Source: Heterohyrax brucei (taxonomy: Eukaryota > Chordata > Mammalia > Hyracoidea > Procaviidae). From it: a DNA stretch of 64,000 nucleotides. Of this stretch, positions 55,871 to 64,000 are shown piece by piece. The stretch is taken from NCBI GenBank assembly GCA_028571685.1, contig CM053143.1, forward strand, positions 143,936,829-144,000,828, read 5' to 3'. A program made the position numbers and the translations under genes. A model generated the notes under the pieces. It worked only from the letters and a program-made list of their open reading frames with translations. It was not told where the DNA came from and did not search any database. Positions within the stretch are counted from its first letter, which is position 1. The number at the start of each line of letters is the position of its first letter.

Positions 55871-56849
55871 ACATCTTTCATTGAATACAATGTGATATAC
55901 AGAAGTTGTGGGTTATTTTGATAATTTCCTAAGAGCAAGGACATTTGTATTGGACCAAAACAATGAATCAATAAATGACATTTAATGACTCAGTGGGCAT
56001 TCTGGATTGTTTCCATGGCTGAACTGGATGATTTTGCGAAGTTGGTCACAAAGATGGCTGAAGTAACAGACCACTGATATTACTGCAACTTGTGAATGAC
56101 AAAACACACAGATTGATAAAGGGTCAGTAAAAGCACCTTTCAGAGCACTGAAGCATTTTTCTACTACTCTGAAGGTAAAATGTTGCAGCGACTGTGCACA
56201 CACATTCCATGAGACATAGCCCAGCGAGGTCTGGCAATAGGAAGGGTAGGAGCCAGAAGAGAACATCACCTTGCAGCGATCTGGTAAGGACTGAGACTCT
56301 CTGGGACACTAGTGGGGAGCACAGCTGGTTTAGCATTAGTTCTCAGACCACTTCAGAACACAGTGAATTGCTGCAATCACACTTTATCTTGAGGAAATCA
56401 GGGGAGGAAAAGTCATAAAAACTCCCCAAATTACAGAGATAACTTCTATTTCTCACACTCATTAGGAAAGACAACATCCCCAAATGACTGAGTAAATGCG
56501 GTGGCTTGCTCATTGCTACGTGCCCAGGCCGGGCCATGGGCTACAATCAGGAGAGAAGAGAGCCAGCAGTGTAATGTTATTGGGGCATGTTAGTGGCAGT
56601 GAACCAAGCTTTCAATACCTCATTGCCTGGTTTTCCTGTCTATGAAATGTGGCAATCACTCTGGCATATCTTTCCTCGAGCAATGTTAAAATTACCGATT
56701 TTTCATGACTTCCCCATCCAACACAGGATGCACATGTACTTGCACACACATCTCTCCATCCTACTGCACTTATCACAGATGATAATTTTTTGGCATTATA
56801 TTGTATGTTAGTGATTTTGTTTTGATTACTGCCTCTCCCTTTATAACAG
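55871..56849. other. Unassigned stretch (1 kb)
   Basis: Overlapping frames on both strands at 55.98-56.54 kb lack domains. No repeat recognised. Confidence 0.4.
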
Positions 56850-56960
56850 ATTGTAAGGAAAATTATGACAGAGACTGTTTGTTCACTGCTGTTTACCTAA
56901 TGTCTAGAACACTTTATGGCACATGGCAAGGACTATAGAAAATATGAGTGAATGAATCAA
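56850..56960 (+). mobile_element. L2 3' end
   Basis: 'ttgttcactgctgtttacct', 'aatgtctagaacactttatg', 'gcacatggcaaggactat', 'gagtgaatgaatc'. Confidence 0.7.
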
Positions 56961-57654
56961 GGTATGAGCATAGTAATTATTAAGTAAGATGTTTCTGACT
57001 TTCCATTTGATTCTCCAGACTTTTAGTCTAGTCAGGTACTAGACTATTAAATCCACAAAGCAAAAGTTTCAGGAAAGGCACCCCTAAAAGAGACTGCCCA
57101 TCATTTTTTTCCCTTAGGGAAATGGGGTTTATCTACAGTTGTGCATGGACAACCACAGCTGTTCAAATGCAAGAGATACTGAAGATTGACTTCCTGGGAA
57201 TGAGAGTGGACTGCAGGCCACATTCATTGTCACATCACTTACCCATCTGTCCAGCAGTGCATGCAAACATCGCTATGGTGCCCCAAAGAAGAACACACAC
57301 ACAAAGATGTTGGAAAGTGGTCTGCTCAGCAGTGAGATACGCAGAAAAATGCTGAAACAAGTAGCCTGCACTTATGTTGCCAACAACAAGAAAAGATACA
57401 TAACCCCTTATTCTTTCCAAGTGATCCCAATTAACCCAAGAGGAGCAGAGTCCCCCGGTTTGCAAATGTGAAAAAAAGTATATTGAAATTTAATGCTAAA
57501 TTAGAATATCAACAGGATGTTTATCTAGTTGTTGGACCATGGCCTCATTTCTAATACTTTAAATTGTCCAAAGAGTATTCATGCATCTTTGAAAATGGTT
57601 CCTCAGGAATACAGTCACTGGGCAGTATGATGTAGCCATCTTTTCATTCCCAGA
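56961..57654. other. Unassigned stretch
   Basis: No repeat recognised. Confidence 0.4.
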
Positions 57655-57710
57655 AGTACTCACAGTACTGGGAATGGTATGTGCATGATAAACACTTGTA
57701 GGATGAAAGA
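57655..57710 (+). mobile_element. L2 3' end scrap
   Basis: 'cacagtactgggaatggtat', 'gataaacacttgtaggatga' resembles the L2 terminus. Confidence 0.4.
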
Positions 57711-57871
57711 AACAGAAACTTCTGGGAACCTATAAATAGATAAAAATAGCCAAGAAGAGTGAGTAAGTAGTTGCTCCTGGCACTCAGGCAGCTCAAGAGC
57801 TGAGGAGAAGAGGGCTTTGATTGGTTGGTGATGTACAGGAAGAGCAGCTCTTTAAGTGAAATCCAAGATGA

Positions 57872-58069
57872 GAGAAAAAGCACAACGGTAATGCAAAGGG
57901 GAGTGGTGATGACACTGACAGTAGACACAGCAGCAGCAGTCAGAGCGATGACAAGTATGACAAAACTGAAGAGAAGAAGCACTTACAATGGAGGCAGACG
58001 CTGGAGCAGTTCAGGATTCTGAGGGTACCAACAGCTGATTGCACTTCAGTAACAGTTGGGACTACTTAG
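57872..58069 (+). pseudogene. Coding-like 65-codon block, possible retropseudogene scrap
   Basis: One frame without stops reads charged, serine-rich text such as 'GDDTDSRHSSSSQSDDKYDK' then 'TEEKKHLQWRQTLEQFR'. A +1 shift near 57985 gives another clean end, 'MEADAGAVQDSEGTNS' plus stop. The composition is unlike the AT-rich surroundings. There is no start codon, and a stop lies immediately upstream (57869-57871). I cannot name a parent. An AGC-repeat in ordinary DNA is the simpler explanation. Confidence 0.2.
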
Positions 58070-58165
58070 TGAGCAGGTGAAATGTGCTAAGCAGTGTACC
58101 AGGCCTTTTACATGTTGTCTCAGTGAAATCTCACAGGGCTTAGAACATCCTCTATTCGACATCCA
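58066..58165 (-). mobile_element. MIR fragment
   Basis: Plus strand 'gaaatgtgctaagcagtgta', 'caggccttttacatgttgtc', 'tcagtgaaatctcacagg' fits MIR complement. Confidence 0.55.
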
Positions 58166-58249
58166 TCTCTCAGCCTTCCATAATTCCCCAAGTCCTCCCC
58201 CTGTACTTATGATGGACTGGAACACATAGTCCATCAGAAGCAAAACTGT

Positions 58250-58775
58250 CCCTATTCTCAATGACCTCATCCTCAGCACTTGCTCTCCTTAAAACTCCAG
58301 TCTTCTCTGGGAATATAAAATCCCAAACACCCTTCTCCAGTCCTGTCTTCCTTTTCTCCTTGCTCTTCTTTCTCCTTCTAGACCGTCTCTCTCTTTCTAA
58401 AAAAATCCTAACTTTCACTCTTAGTCATTTTATTGCTGTTTGTCTACGAATCCACAGTTCAGGCTAACTCTCCTTTCTCTACACGTTTAGTTCTGGCTCA
58501 CCTTCATGCTGCTGTCTTGTCATTTCAATACACATGTAGAAAAACACCCTAGACCCTAAATCCCCTGATCTCCTTTCCTGCAAGGATCATTTACTCTGTT
58601 TTACCTTGTCACTCACTCCCTTTTCATTATCAATAACTGAAACACCTTCATGTTATCAATTTCAGATACTTTTTCGCTGACCAACGCCTCTTACCTTTCT
58701 ATCTAATTCTTTCTACAAATCCAATTTCAACAATCCCTTATCATCAGACCCTGTGGTCTGTTAATTCAACTACTT
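58250..58775 (+). mobile_element. L2 ORF2, segment 1
   Basis: CT-rich L2 coding-strand text ('ctcactcccttttcattatc', 'gctgaccaacgcctcttacc') up to the L1 target site TTCAACTACTT at 58765-58775. It resumes at 59227 on the same strand. Confidence 0.6.
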
Positions 58776-59215
58776 CTTTTTTTTTTTTTTACCATAATTG
58801 AGGAAAATGGACAATCCCATATAAATTTGCATGACCACCTATGTGCAGCTCCCACTGCTCTCCCCGCCCAGTGACAGCACACTCCTCCTCTCCATTCTGT
58901 ACGTGTCATTTACTCCTCTCCACCCTCTCCCCCGCCTCCATTAAGAGGCCAGCAGGATGACATCCTATAGATGCATGAAACCATGAAATACACAAATGAC
59001 ATGGTCACTCTGTGTCACCAAGCCCAATCCATTCCTGTTCAAAGAGTTGACCTCCACTATGATTTATGATCAGGGGCAGCATCAGGGCCAGGGGTCACAC
59101 TCCCAGGGGAACTCCGAGGCCCCTGGACCATCAGTTGTGGTCTTTTAGGGGAGATCTAAGGGTGCACCCTTTTTTTATTCTCATGTTGTCAGTGAGACTC
59201 AACTTTGTGAGCCCC
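58776..59215 (-). mobile_element. L1-type 3' end, 5'-truncated, with perfect target duplication
   Basis: TTCAACTACTT at 58765-58775 and 59216-59226. Poly-T opens the plus strand, followed by 'gcagctcccactgctctcc', 'gtgacagcacactcctcc', 'gcaggatgacatcctatag', 'gatttatgatcaggggcag'. It is the sister of 45928-46264 and extends about 100 bases further 5'. Confidence 0.85.
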
Positions 59216-59226
59216 TTCAACTACTT

Positions 59227-60234
59227 TCTGACGGTCCCCTCATCTCCCTGAAATCCTTAACTTCTCTCTTTGCCTAGATTAAATTTCCTGGCAAGTCATT
59301 AAAGTCATTCTCTTTGTACACCCTCATGGTCTTTATTTCTACACCTCTTCATGATATTTGTGTGGAAAAAAACTCCAACCCTGGATAAATCCAGCATTGT
59401 ACTTTATCCAAACCGGAACCCATGCAGCTTAACCTGACTGGAGGGAAATAGAAATATGCTAAGTGGTATCACTCAGTGTCCTCAGCGCTTCGTGTGAACA
59501 TGGCACAGGTTCACATTCCCTCTCCTACTCTCCTAGGTGATTATCTCTTAGCATCTCCTCAGTCCCTAATACTTCCCCTCCCATGCTCACTCTCAGGTGA
59601 TTTTCATTGCTTCTTGCCTCATGAGAAAATTAGTAAATTAGGATAATTCTCTACAAGATCCAACCATCCTATCTACCCATGCACCAGCATCTATAACCAT
59701 TTACACCGTCTTCTGAGCTCTTCCACTTATCACCTGGTCTCCTCTCCTCTGACCCACTCAATAGCAACTGTTATCTACCTCTGAACCATGAAGTTCTCCT
59801 TCTCTACTGGATTATTAACACCAGCATACACAACCTTATTGCTTCCGTCTTAAAACAAAGAACAAAAGATTTCTCTTGATGCTACAGTATCTTCTATCAT
59901 CCAAGCTCTCTTATCTCTTCACAGTAAAATTAACTGAAGAATTTACTGCCTCTGTCCACTTCTGTGGTTCTCACTTATATTTACACTTATATTTACTTCT
60001 GTGGTTCTCACTTATATTTACTCCATTGAGGCTTTCACTCTAGGTACTTCATGTTGCTAAACCTAATGGTCAGTTCTCAGTTCTTACCTAACCCGCTCTA
60101 TCAAATGTGTTTGATCCTGTTTATCATTCCTTTTCCTGGGACACTTTTTTGCCTTGGCTTAAATGATACCCTTCTCTCCTGGGTTTCTTCTTACCTCACT
60201 GGTCACTACTTCTCAGTCCTCTTTGCTGATCTGG
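59227..60234 (+). mobile_element. L2 ORF2, segment 2, with 37-bp tandem duplication
   Basis: 'ccatgaagttctccttctct', 'aacctaatggtcagttctc', 'gtgtttgatcctgtttatc', 'gccttggcttaaatgatacc', 'cctcactggtcactacttct' follow L2 ORF2 around the central RT region. 59958-59994 is repeated from 59995 with 27 identical bases. Confidence 0.8.
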
Positions 60235-60400
60235 CTTTGCCATTTAATAGCTGTGTGTCCATGGAAAAATTAAACAGTTCCTCTGGGTCTCAGTTTCCTC
60301 AACAGCAAAATGGGAACAATAATACTACCTACTGATAGAGCCACTGTTGAGACTAAATGCACCATTATGGACAATGTACTGGCACACAGTAATTGCTACA
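60225..60400 (+). mobile_element. MIR inserted in L2
   Basis: 'tttaatagctgtgtgtccat', 'gggtctcagtttcctcaac', 'agcaaaatgggaacaata', 'ctggcacacagtaattgc'. Confidence 0.88.
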
Positions 60401-60622
60401 CCTGCTTTTTTCTATTATCTCCCCAACCTCTTATCATTGATTTGGTCAAAACTTGGTCCTTGAACCTCTCCTATATCTATACTAATTATTTTGGGAATGT
60501 TATCCAGATTTATGGATTTAAATACACACATAAATCTATGATTTTCAAATTTATAATTCTAGATAGGACCTCTCTCCTGAACTCTAGACTTGTACTTTCA
60601 TCTGCAAACATGCTATCATAAC
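60400..60622 (+). mobile_element. L2 ORF2, segment 3
   Basis: 'atccagatttatggatttaa', 'tttataattctagatagga', 'cctctctcctgaactctaga', 'cttgtactttcatctgc' follow directly on segment 2 in the L2 consensus. Confidence 0.8.
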
Positions 60623-60635
60623 TTATATGCCTCAT

Positions 60636-60834
60636 TTGTTGTTGGGCGCCACTGAATCAACTTCAACTCATAATAACCCCTTGTAACAGAGTGGAGCTGC
60701 CACACAGGGTGTTCTTTGTTGTAATCTTTACAGAAGCAGATCACCAGATCTTCCACAGAGCCAGTGGATAGGTTCAAACCACCAGTCTTTCAGTTAGCAG
60801 CTGAGGACTTGACCATTGTGCCGCCAGGGACCCT
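60636..60834 (-). repeat. AfroSINE type C
   Basis: Plus strand 'tgttgggcgccactgaatca', 'taatctttacagaagcagat', 'ggataggttcaaaccaccag', 'gaccattgtgccgccaggga'. Confidence 0.93.
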
Positions 60835-60845
60835 TAGATATCTAA

Positions 60846-60993
60846 TCCACCAAAAACTGCTGTTGAGTCAATTCTGACTCATGATTAAACTACAGGACAC
60901 AGTAGACCTTCCCCACAGTTTCCAAGGAGATCTGAACTGCCACTCATTTGGTTAGCAGATGTAGTACTTAACCACTATGCCACCAGAGTTTCC
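60846..60993 (-). repeat. AfroSINE type A with target duplication
   Basis: TAGATATCTAA (60835-60845) and TAGATGTCTAA (60994-61004). Plus strand 'ctgttgagtcaattctgact', 'atttggttagcagatgtagt', 'ctatgccaccagagtttcc'. Confidence 0.95.
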
Positions 60994-61004
60994 TAGATGT
61001 CTAA

Positions 61005-61140
61005 CAGTCAATAAAACTTAAAATATCCAGAAATTGATCCTGGAAGCTTTTCTCAATTCAGTTCATGGTAAGTTCATTCTTTTAGTTTCTCAGAGGTTAG
61101 AGTCAGAATATACTTGTCTACTCATGAGTATGGATCTTGA
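61005..61140 (+). mobile_element. L2 ORF2, segment 4
   Basis: 'aaacttaaaatatccagaa', 'attcagttcatggtaagttc', 'attcttttagtttctcagag' continue the L2 text after the two SINEs. Confidence 0.6.
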
Positions 61141-62013
61141 ATGTCTAAGGGAGAACCTATACAAAGGATGTTGCCCATGTGATTTCATTTGGTAAGTCTC
61201 AGGACCCTATGTCATCTTTGTCATACGAGTCTTCCACTTTTATGCCTTTAGTTATATTCACATGTAGCCTACTTTGGCTCACTCTCCATTTCTGGTAATC
61301 TAAATACTAGCATTTGAAGGGTGCTATCTGAAACACTCTATCCCCATTCTATCCCAGTCAGCTTTATTCTTTTCTACTTATATCCTAATGCTTCTAATTA
61401 CATGGAGATCTTGTCTTATTACCCAGCTCAAAATGAAACAAAGGTAAAAACTGTATTTTATTTTTTTTAAGTATGAAATTTTGTTCAAAGTAAACTTTCC
61501 GAAGAATAACATTATGATCTGGTATCACAGTAGCAGAAGAATACTTTCCTTCTTAAATTTCACACAACCTAGCAGAAACATTTAGCGTTATTATGACTGA
61601 ACACGTTGGTCAGTAAATTGTGAAACTATAGCAGAGCTAAGCTCCATCCTTAGATTATGCTAGTAAAGGTCTGAAGTAAATAATAGGGAGACAGTGAGGA
61701 CACCATCACTTTGCATGTCTTGGGGTAGGCACTTTCAAATACTTCCAATTTAAAATCACACAACAATTATGTAATATACTCTCTTCCCCAAAGGAAGCGT
61801 AATGTTCTGGCATACATGATGTGTACAAAGTCAAAGCAGAGGAGATGAAGAAGGATAATGGTAGCAGCGGTGAAAATACAGCAGTATGTGTAGGAAGCCC
61901 TCATAACTCAGTAACTGGATCCTGAGTGAATTTAGAGGACTTCTGAGAAGTCAGCCAGCTGAGGCTGAAGCTAACAATTCATGATAGAGATATTACTGAT
62001 CCCTAGTGAGGAG
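61141..62013. other. Mostly unassigned stretch
   Basis: A possible MIR scrap (minus) lies at about 61700-61800. Otherwise nothing recognised. Confidence 0.4.
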
Positions 62014-62227
62014 ATGAGGTTCCCAGGTGGTACAAGCTGTTTGTGACTGGCTGCTAGCCTAAAAGTGGGCAGTTCGAACCCACCCAGTGATGTGGAAGAA
62101 AGCCCAGACAATCTGTTTCTGTAAATATGACAGCCAAGAAAACCCTATGCAGCAATTCTAATCTGTTAACACACAGAGTAGTCATGAGTCAGAATTGGTT
62201 GGACAGCAATAGGTTTTTTTTAGTTTC
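62014..62227 (+). repeat. AfroSINE type D with target duplication
   Basis: AGTGAGGAG at 62005-62013 and 62228-62236. 'gttcccaggtggtacaagc', 'ggcagttcgaacccacccag' (perfect B box), 'atgacagccaagaaaacc', 'gttaacacacagagtagtc'. Confidence 0.95.
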
Positions 62228-62504
62228 AGTGAGGAGTCTAGTTTAGATAAAAGGACAGCTATACCAGGAAAATACATATGCCCAAAGTTGTACCTAAGAT
62301 GACTAGAGATGGATAATTCTTCTGCTGACTCATTAATTACATAGAAATGGGACTCCATGACTCTGTCCAGGAAGACACATAAAAAAATTGACTCTTAAGG
62401 TTATCATAAGGATCAGAATAAAACTCGTTTACATTTATCTGCCTTTGCAGACTGAGCTTCAAAATATCATGAAAATCAGGCAAAGTTATGAGCCTGAATC
62501 ATCA

Positions 62505-62615
62505 AGGAATAGACCAACCAAACCCTTTGCTGTCATGACAATTCTGACTCATAGAAACCTGATACGACAGAACAGAACTACTCCATGGTTTTTCCAAGGT
62601 TATAATCTTCATGGA
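62505..62615 (-). repeat. AfroSINE type C, outer copy, tail half
   Basis: Plus strand 'accaaaccctttgctgtcat', 'gacaattctgactcatag', 'actactccatggtttttcc', ending at the target site of the inner SINE. It resumes at 62792. Confidence 0.9.
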
Positions 62616-62780
62616 GGAGTCCTAGTGGCCAGTGGTTAAGTGTTTGGCTGTTAATCAGATGGTTGGCAGTTTGAATCCACTGGCTGCTCCTTGGAAACCC
62701 TATGGGGCAGTTCTATTCTGTCCTGTAGGATTGCTGTGAATAAGGAGTGACTTGATGGTAATTTATTGATTTATTTATTT
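62616..62780 (+). repeat. AfroSINE type A inserted in another AfroSINE
   Basis: ATCTTCATGGA (62605-62615) and ATCTTTATGGA (62781-62791). 'agtcctagtggccagtgg', 'ggttggcagtttgaatcc', 'gaaaccctatggggcag', tail of ATTT units. Confidence 0.95.
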
Positions 62781-62791
62781 ATCTTTATGGA

Positions 62792-62897
62792 AGCAAACTG
62801 CCATATCTTCTTCCCAAGTTGAAGCTGGTAGGTTTGAACTACTAGTCTTTTGGTGAACGGTTCAGCTGAGGGCTTAGTCACTGTGCTACCAGGGCTT
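62792..62897 (-). repeat. AfroSINE type C, outer copy, head half
   Basis: Plus strand 'agcaaactgccatatcttct', 'gtaggtttgaactactag', 'agtcactgtgctaccagggc'. Continues the copy begun at 62505. Confidence 0.9.
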
Positions 62898-62909
62898 ATC
62901 TGATCAAGA

Positions 62910-63076
62910 AAAGATACAAGGTCCAAAAAGTTCATGAACTTCATTGTTCTAAGTGCCGCAAACCTCACTGCTGAATATCACACCTTCAAGGTACTCTCCT
63001 TGGGAAGCTATGCACCAATGTCAGTACCTAGTCTACTCTTCAAAGCACTTTTAGAACTCTTTCTTGAATGGCCATT
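62910..63076 (-). mobile_element. Mariner 3' end, inverted partner
   Basis: Plus strand starts with a terminal-repeat-like 'tacaaggtccaaaaagttc' and 'atgaacttcattgttctaag', then 'gctgaatatcacaccttc', 'tccttgggaagctatgcacc'. It is the complement of the mariner 3' end at 63290-63455. Confidence 0.7.
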
Positions 63077-63084
63077 GCACATGG

Positions 63085-63455
63085 CAGCACAGTGACAAGT
63101 CTGTGAACTTAATTGCACAGTTGTCTGTGAGGGAATTTTTAGCCAGTAAACAAATAACTGCATTAGAAACCTTCCCTACTCACTTGATTCACCCCTGTTG
63201 GCTTTTTTCTTTACCTAAATATGAAGGAAATATTGGAAGACATTTTGATGATATTTAGGACATCAAGGGTAATACCATGACAGCTCTGATGGCCACTCCA
63301 GAAGAGTTCCAAAATAGCTATGAAGGGTGGACTAGGTGCTGGTGTCAGTGCATAGCTTCCGAAGGAGAATACTTTGAAGGTGACCATAGTCATATTCAGC
63401 AATGAGGTATGTGGCACTTTTTCTAGGTTTGTGAGCTTAACTGTCACCCTTCATA
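63085..63455 (+). mobile_element. Mariner (Tc1/mariner) transposase C-terminal relic and 3' end
   Basis: In pieces it reads 'SVREFLASKQITALE', then 'GRHFDDI', a stop, 'DIKGNTMTALMATPEEFQNS', and 'CIASEGEYFEGDH'. These are typical of the C-terminal third of mariner transposases. The catalytic 'SPDLAP'-type motif is broken by a frameshift near 63185, and a stop follows FDDI. The 3' side ends 'gtgagcttaactgtcaccc', resembling the terminal repeat. Inactive. Confidence 0.8.
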
Positions 63456-64000
63456 TGCAAGTTTTAGAGTTCTCTATTGATAGAGATTTACATCAAGAAC
63501 AGTTGAAGTCTGGAAAACCTGTGCTCTTTACAAATGACTCATTGAATCCCAAGGCCATAAACAGCCGAGGTATAACTGTATACAACATCCACTAAAAACC
63601 TCTAGTTGGTGGTCAGATAGCCTCACAGAATCAAAATAAAATGTTTTCATTATTTTTTTCCTTTCTTAAAATTCAGTGCTAAAAACACCGAAATATCACC
63701 TTTAATGTGGACTTATAAGTGCTAGTCACATACTGCATTTCTTGGAAACTTCTTTCTCTCTACACACACACACAAAAATCAGCGAAGAATGATACATACT
63801 TAGGGTACTTAACAAAAGCTAAACTGAATAACTCATCTGAAAATGACTTTTCTGCCCCAATTAATTTAAAATTCAAACTCTCTTGAATCAAGTGCTAAGC
63901 AACCAGTGCAACAAATGCTTTTAGCTAATTATTAAATATCAGTAGGAACCAAACAGGCAGAGAATTTAGTTGAAAGAGCACAGGTGAAGCAGTTTTTTTT
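63456..64000. other. Unassigned stretch to window end
   Basis: A short (CA)n lies at 63761-63773. No repeat family or exon recognised. Confidence 0.4.

Noticed and set aside
57644..57982. 112-codon hydrophobic minus-strand frame
   Set aside because: Antisense of AGC/ACA-rich DNA and L2 scrap. Hydrophobicity follows from base composition.
63064..63258. Domesticated mariner transposase gene
   Set aside because: Frameshift in the catalytic region and a stop after FDDI; the frame covers only a fragment.

Overview
The window is mammalian nuclear DNA from an afrotherian, most likely a paenungulate such as an elephant. This rests on about forty copies of the tRNA-derived AfroSINE family (A box like TGGCATAGTGG, B box like GTTCAAATC, then a body with 'ctccttggaaa' and 'ggggcagttctactctgtc') and on many RTE (BovB-like) LINE pieces. 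Base composition is AT-rich and CpG-poor. I find no protein-coding exon, no functional RNA gene, no CRISPR array and no bacterial or phage feature. All reading frames of 60-167 codons fall in repeats, low-complexity DNA or unremarkable non-coding DNA.

The content is layers of transposable elements. The oldest layer is L2, MIR, an L3/CR1-like piece, MER5A-like hAT DNA elements and a mariner relic. Above it lie L1 3' ends and LTRs of MaLR and ERVL type. The youngest widespread layer is RTE and AfroSINE. AfroSINE body types are labelled A-D here for description only: A, short body; B, with 'agaaaggcctgg', 'tctacttc' and 'cattgaaaacc'; C, with 'agatgtggcagtctgc' and 'ttacagccttgg'; D, with 'ggcctg' and 'acagccaagaaaac'.

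Layout. 1-5 kb: SINEs, a MaLR LTR, an L1 ORF2 tail and a 1.1-kb RTE endonuclease-region fossil. 5-18 kb: SINEs, a solo MaLR LTR with a perfect 5-bp target duplication, a four-SINE cluster at 14.3-14.9 kb, and an RTE 3' end. 18.7-20.4 kb: one RTE copy with an inverted 5' part, a 128-bp internal duplication and a foreign insertion. 21-31 kb: L2, MIR, LTRs, an RTE-in-RTE nest and a degenerate GGTTA-rich tract. 31-37 kb: SINEs, an RTE 3' end, and a MaLR LTR still joined to internal sequence. 37.5-39.6 kb: the longest stretch with almost no recognisable repeat. 40-50 kb: MIR, SINE, L1 3' ends and L2. 50.3-51.6 kb: a nest of an ERVL LTR carrying a 48-bp minisatellite, plus a SINE, inside one MaLR LTR. 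52-58 kb: mixed old repeats. 58.2-61.1 kb: an L2 ORF2 copy broken by four later insertions. 62-63.5 kb: nested SINEs and two inverted mariner halves.

No genes act together here. The best leads concern element biology: a series from RTE to internally deleted RTE to tRNA-Gly-headed SINE, the minisatellite inside an LTR, the rearranged RTE copy, and the inverted mariner pair. Family names come from recognising consensus text by eye. Edges are good to about 5-20 bases unless a target duplication is given.
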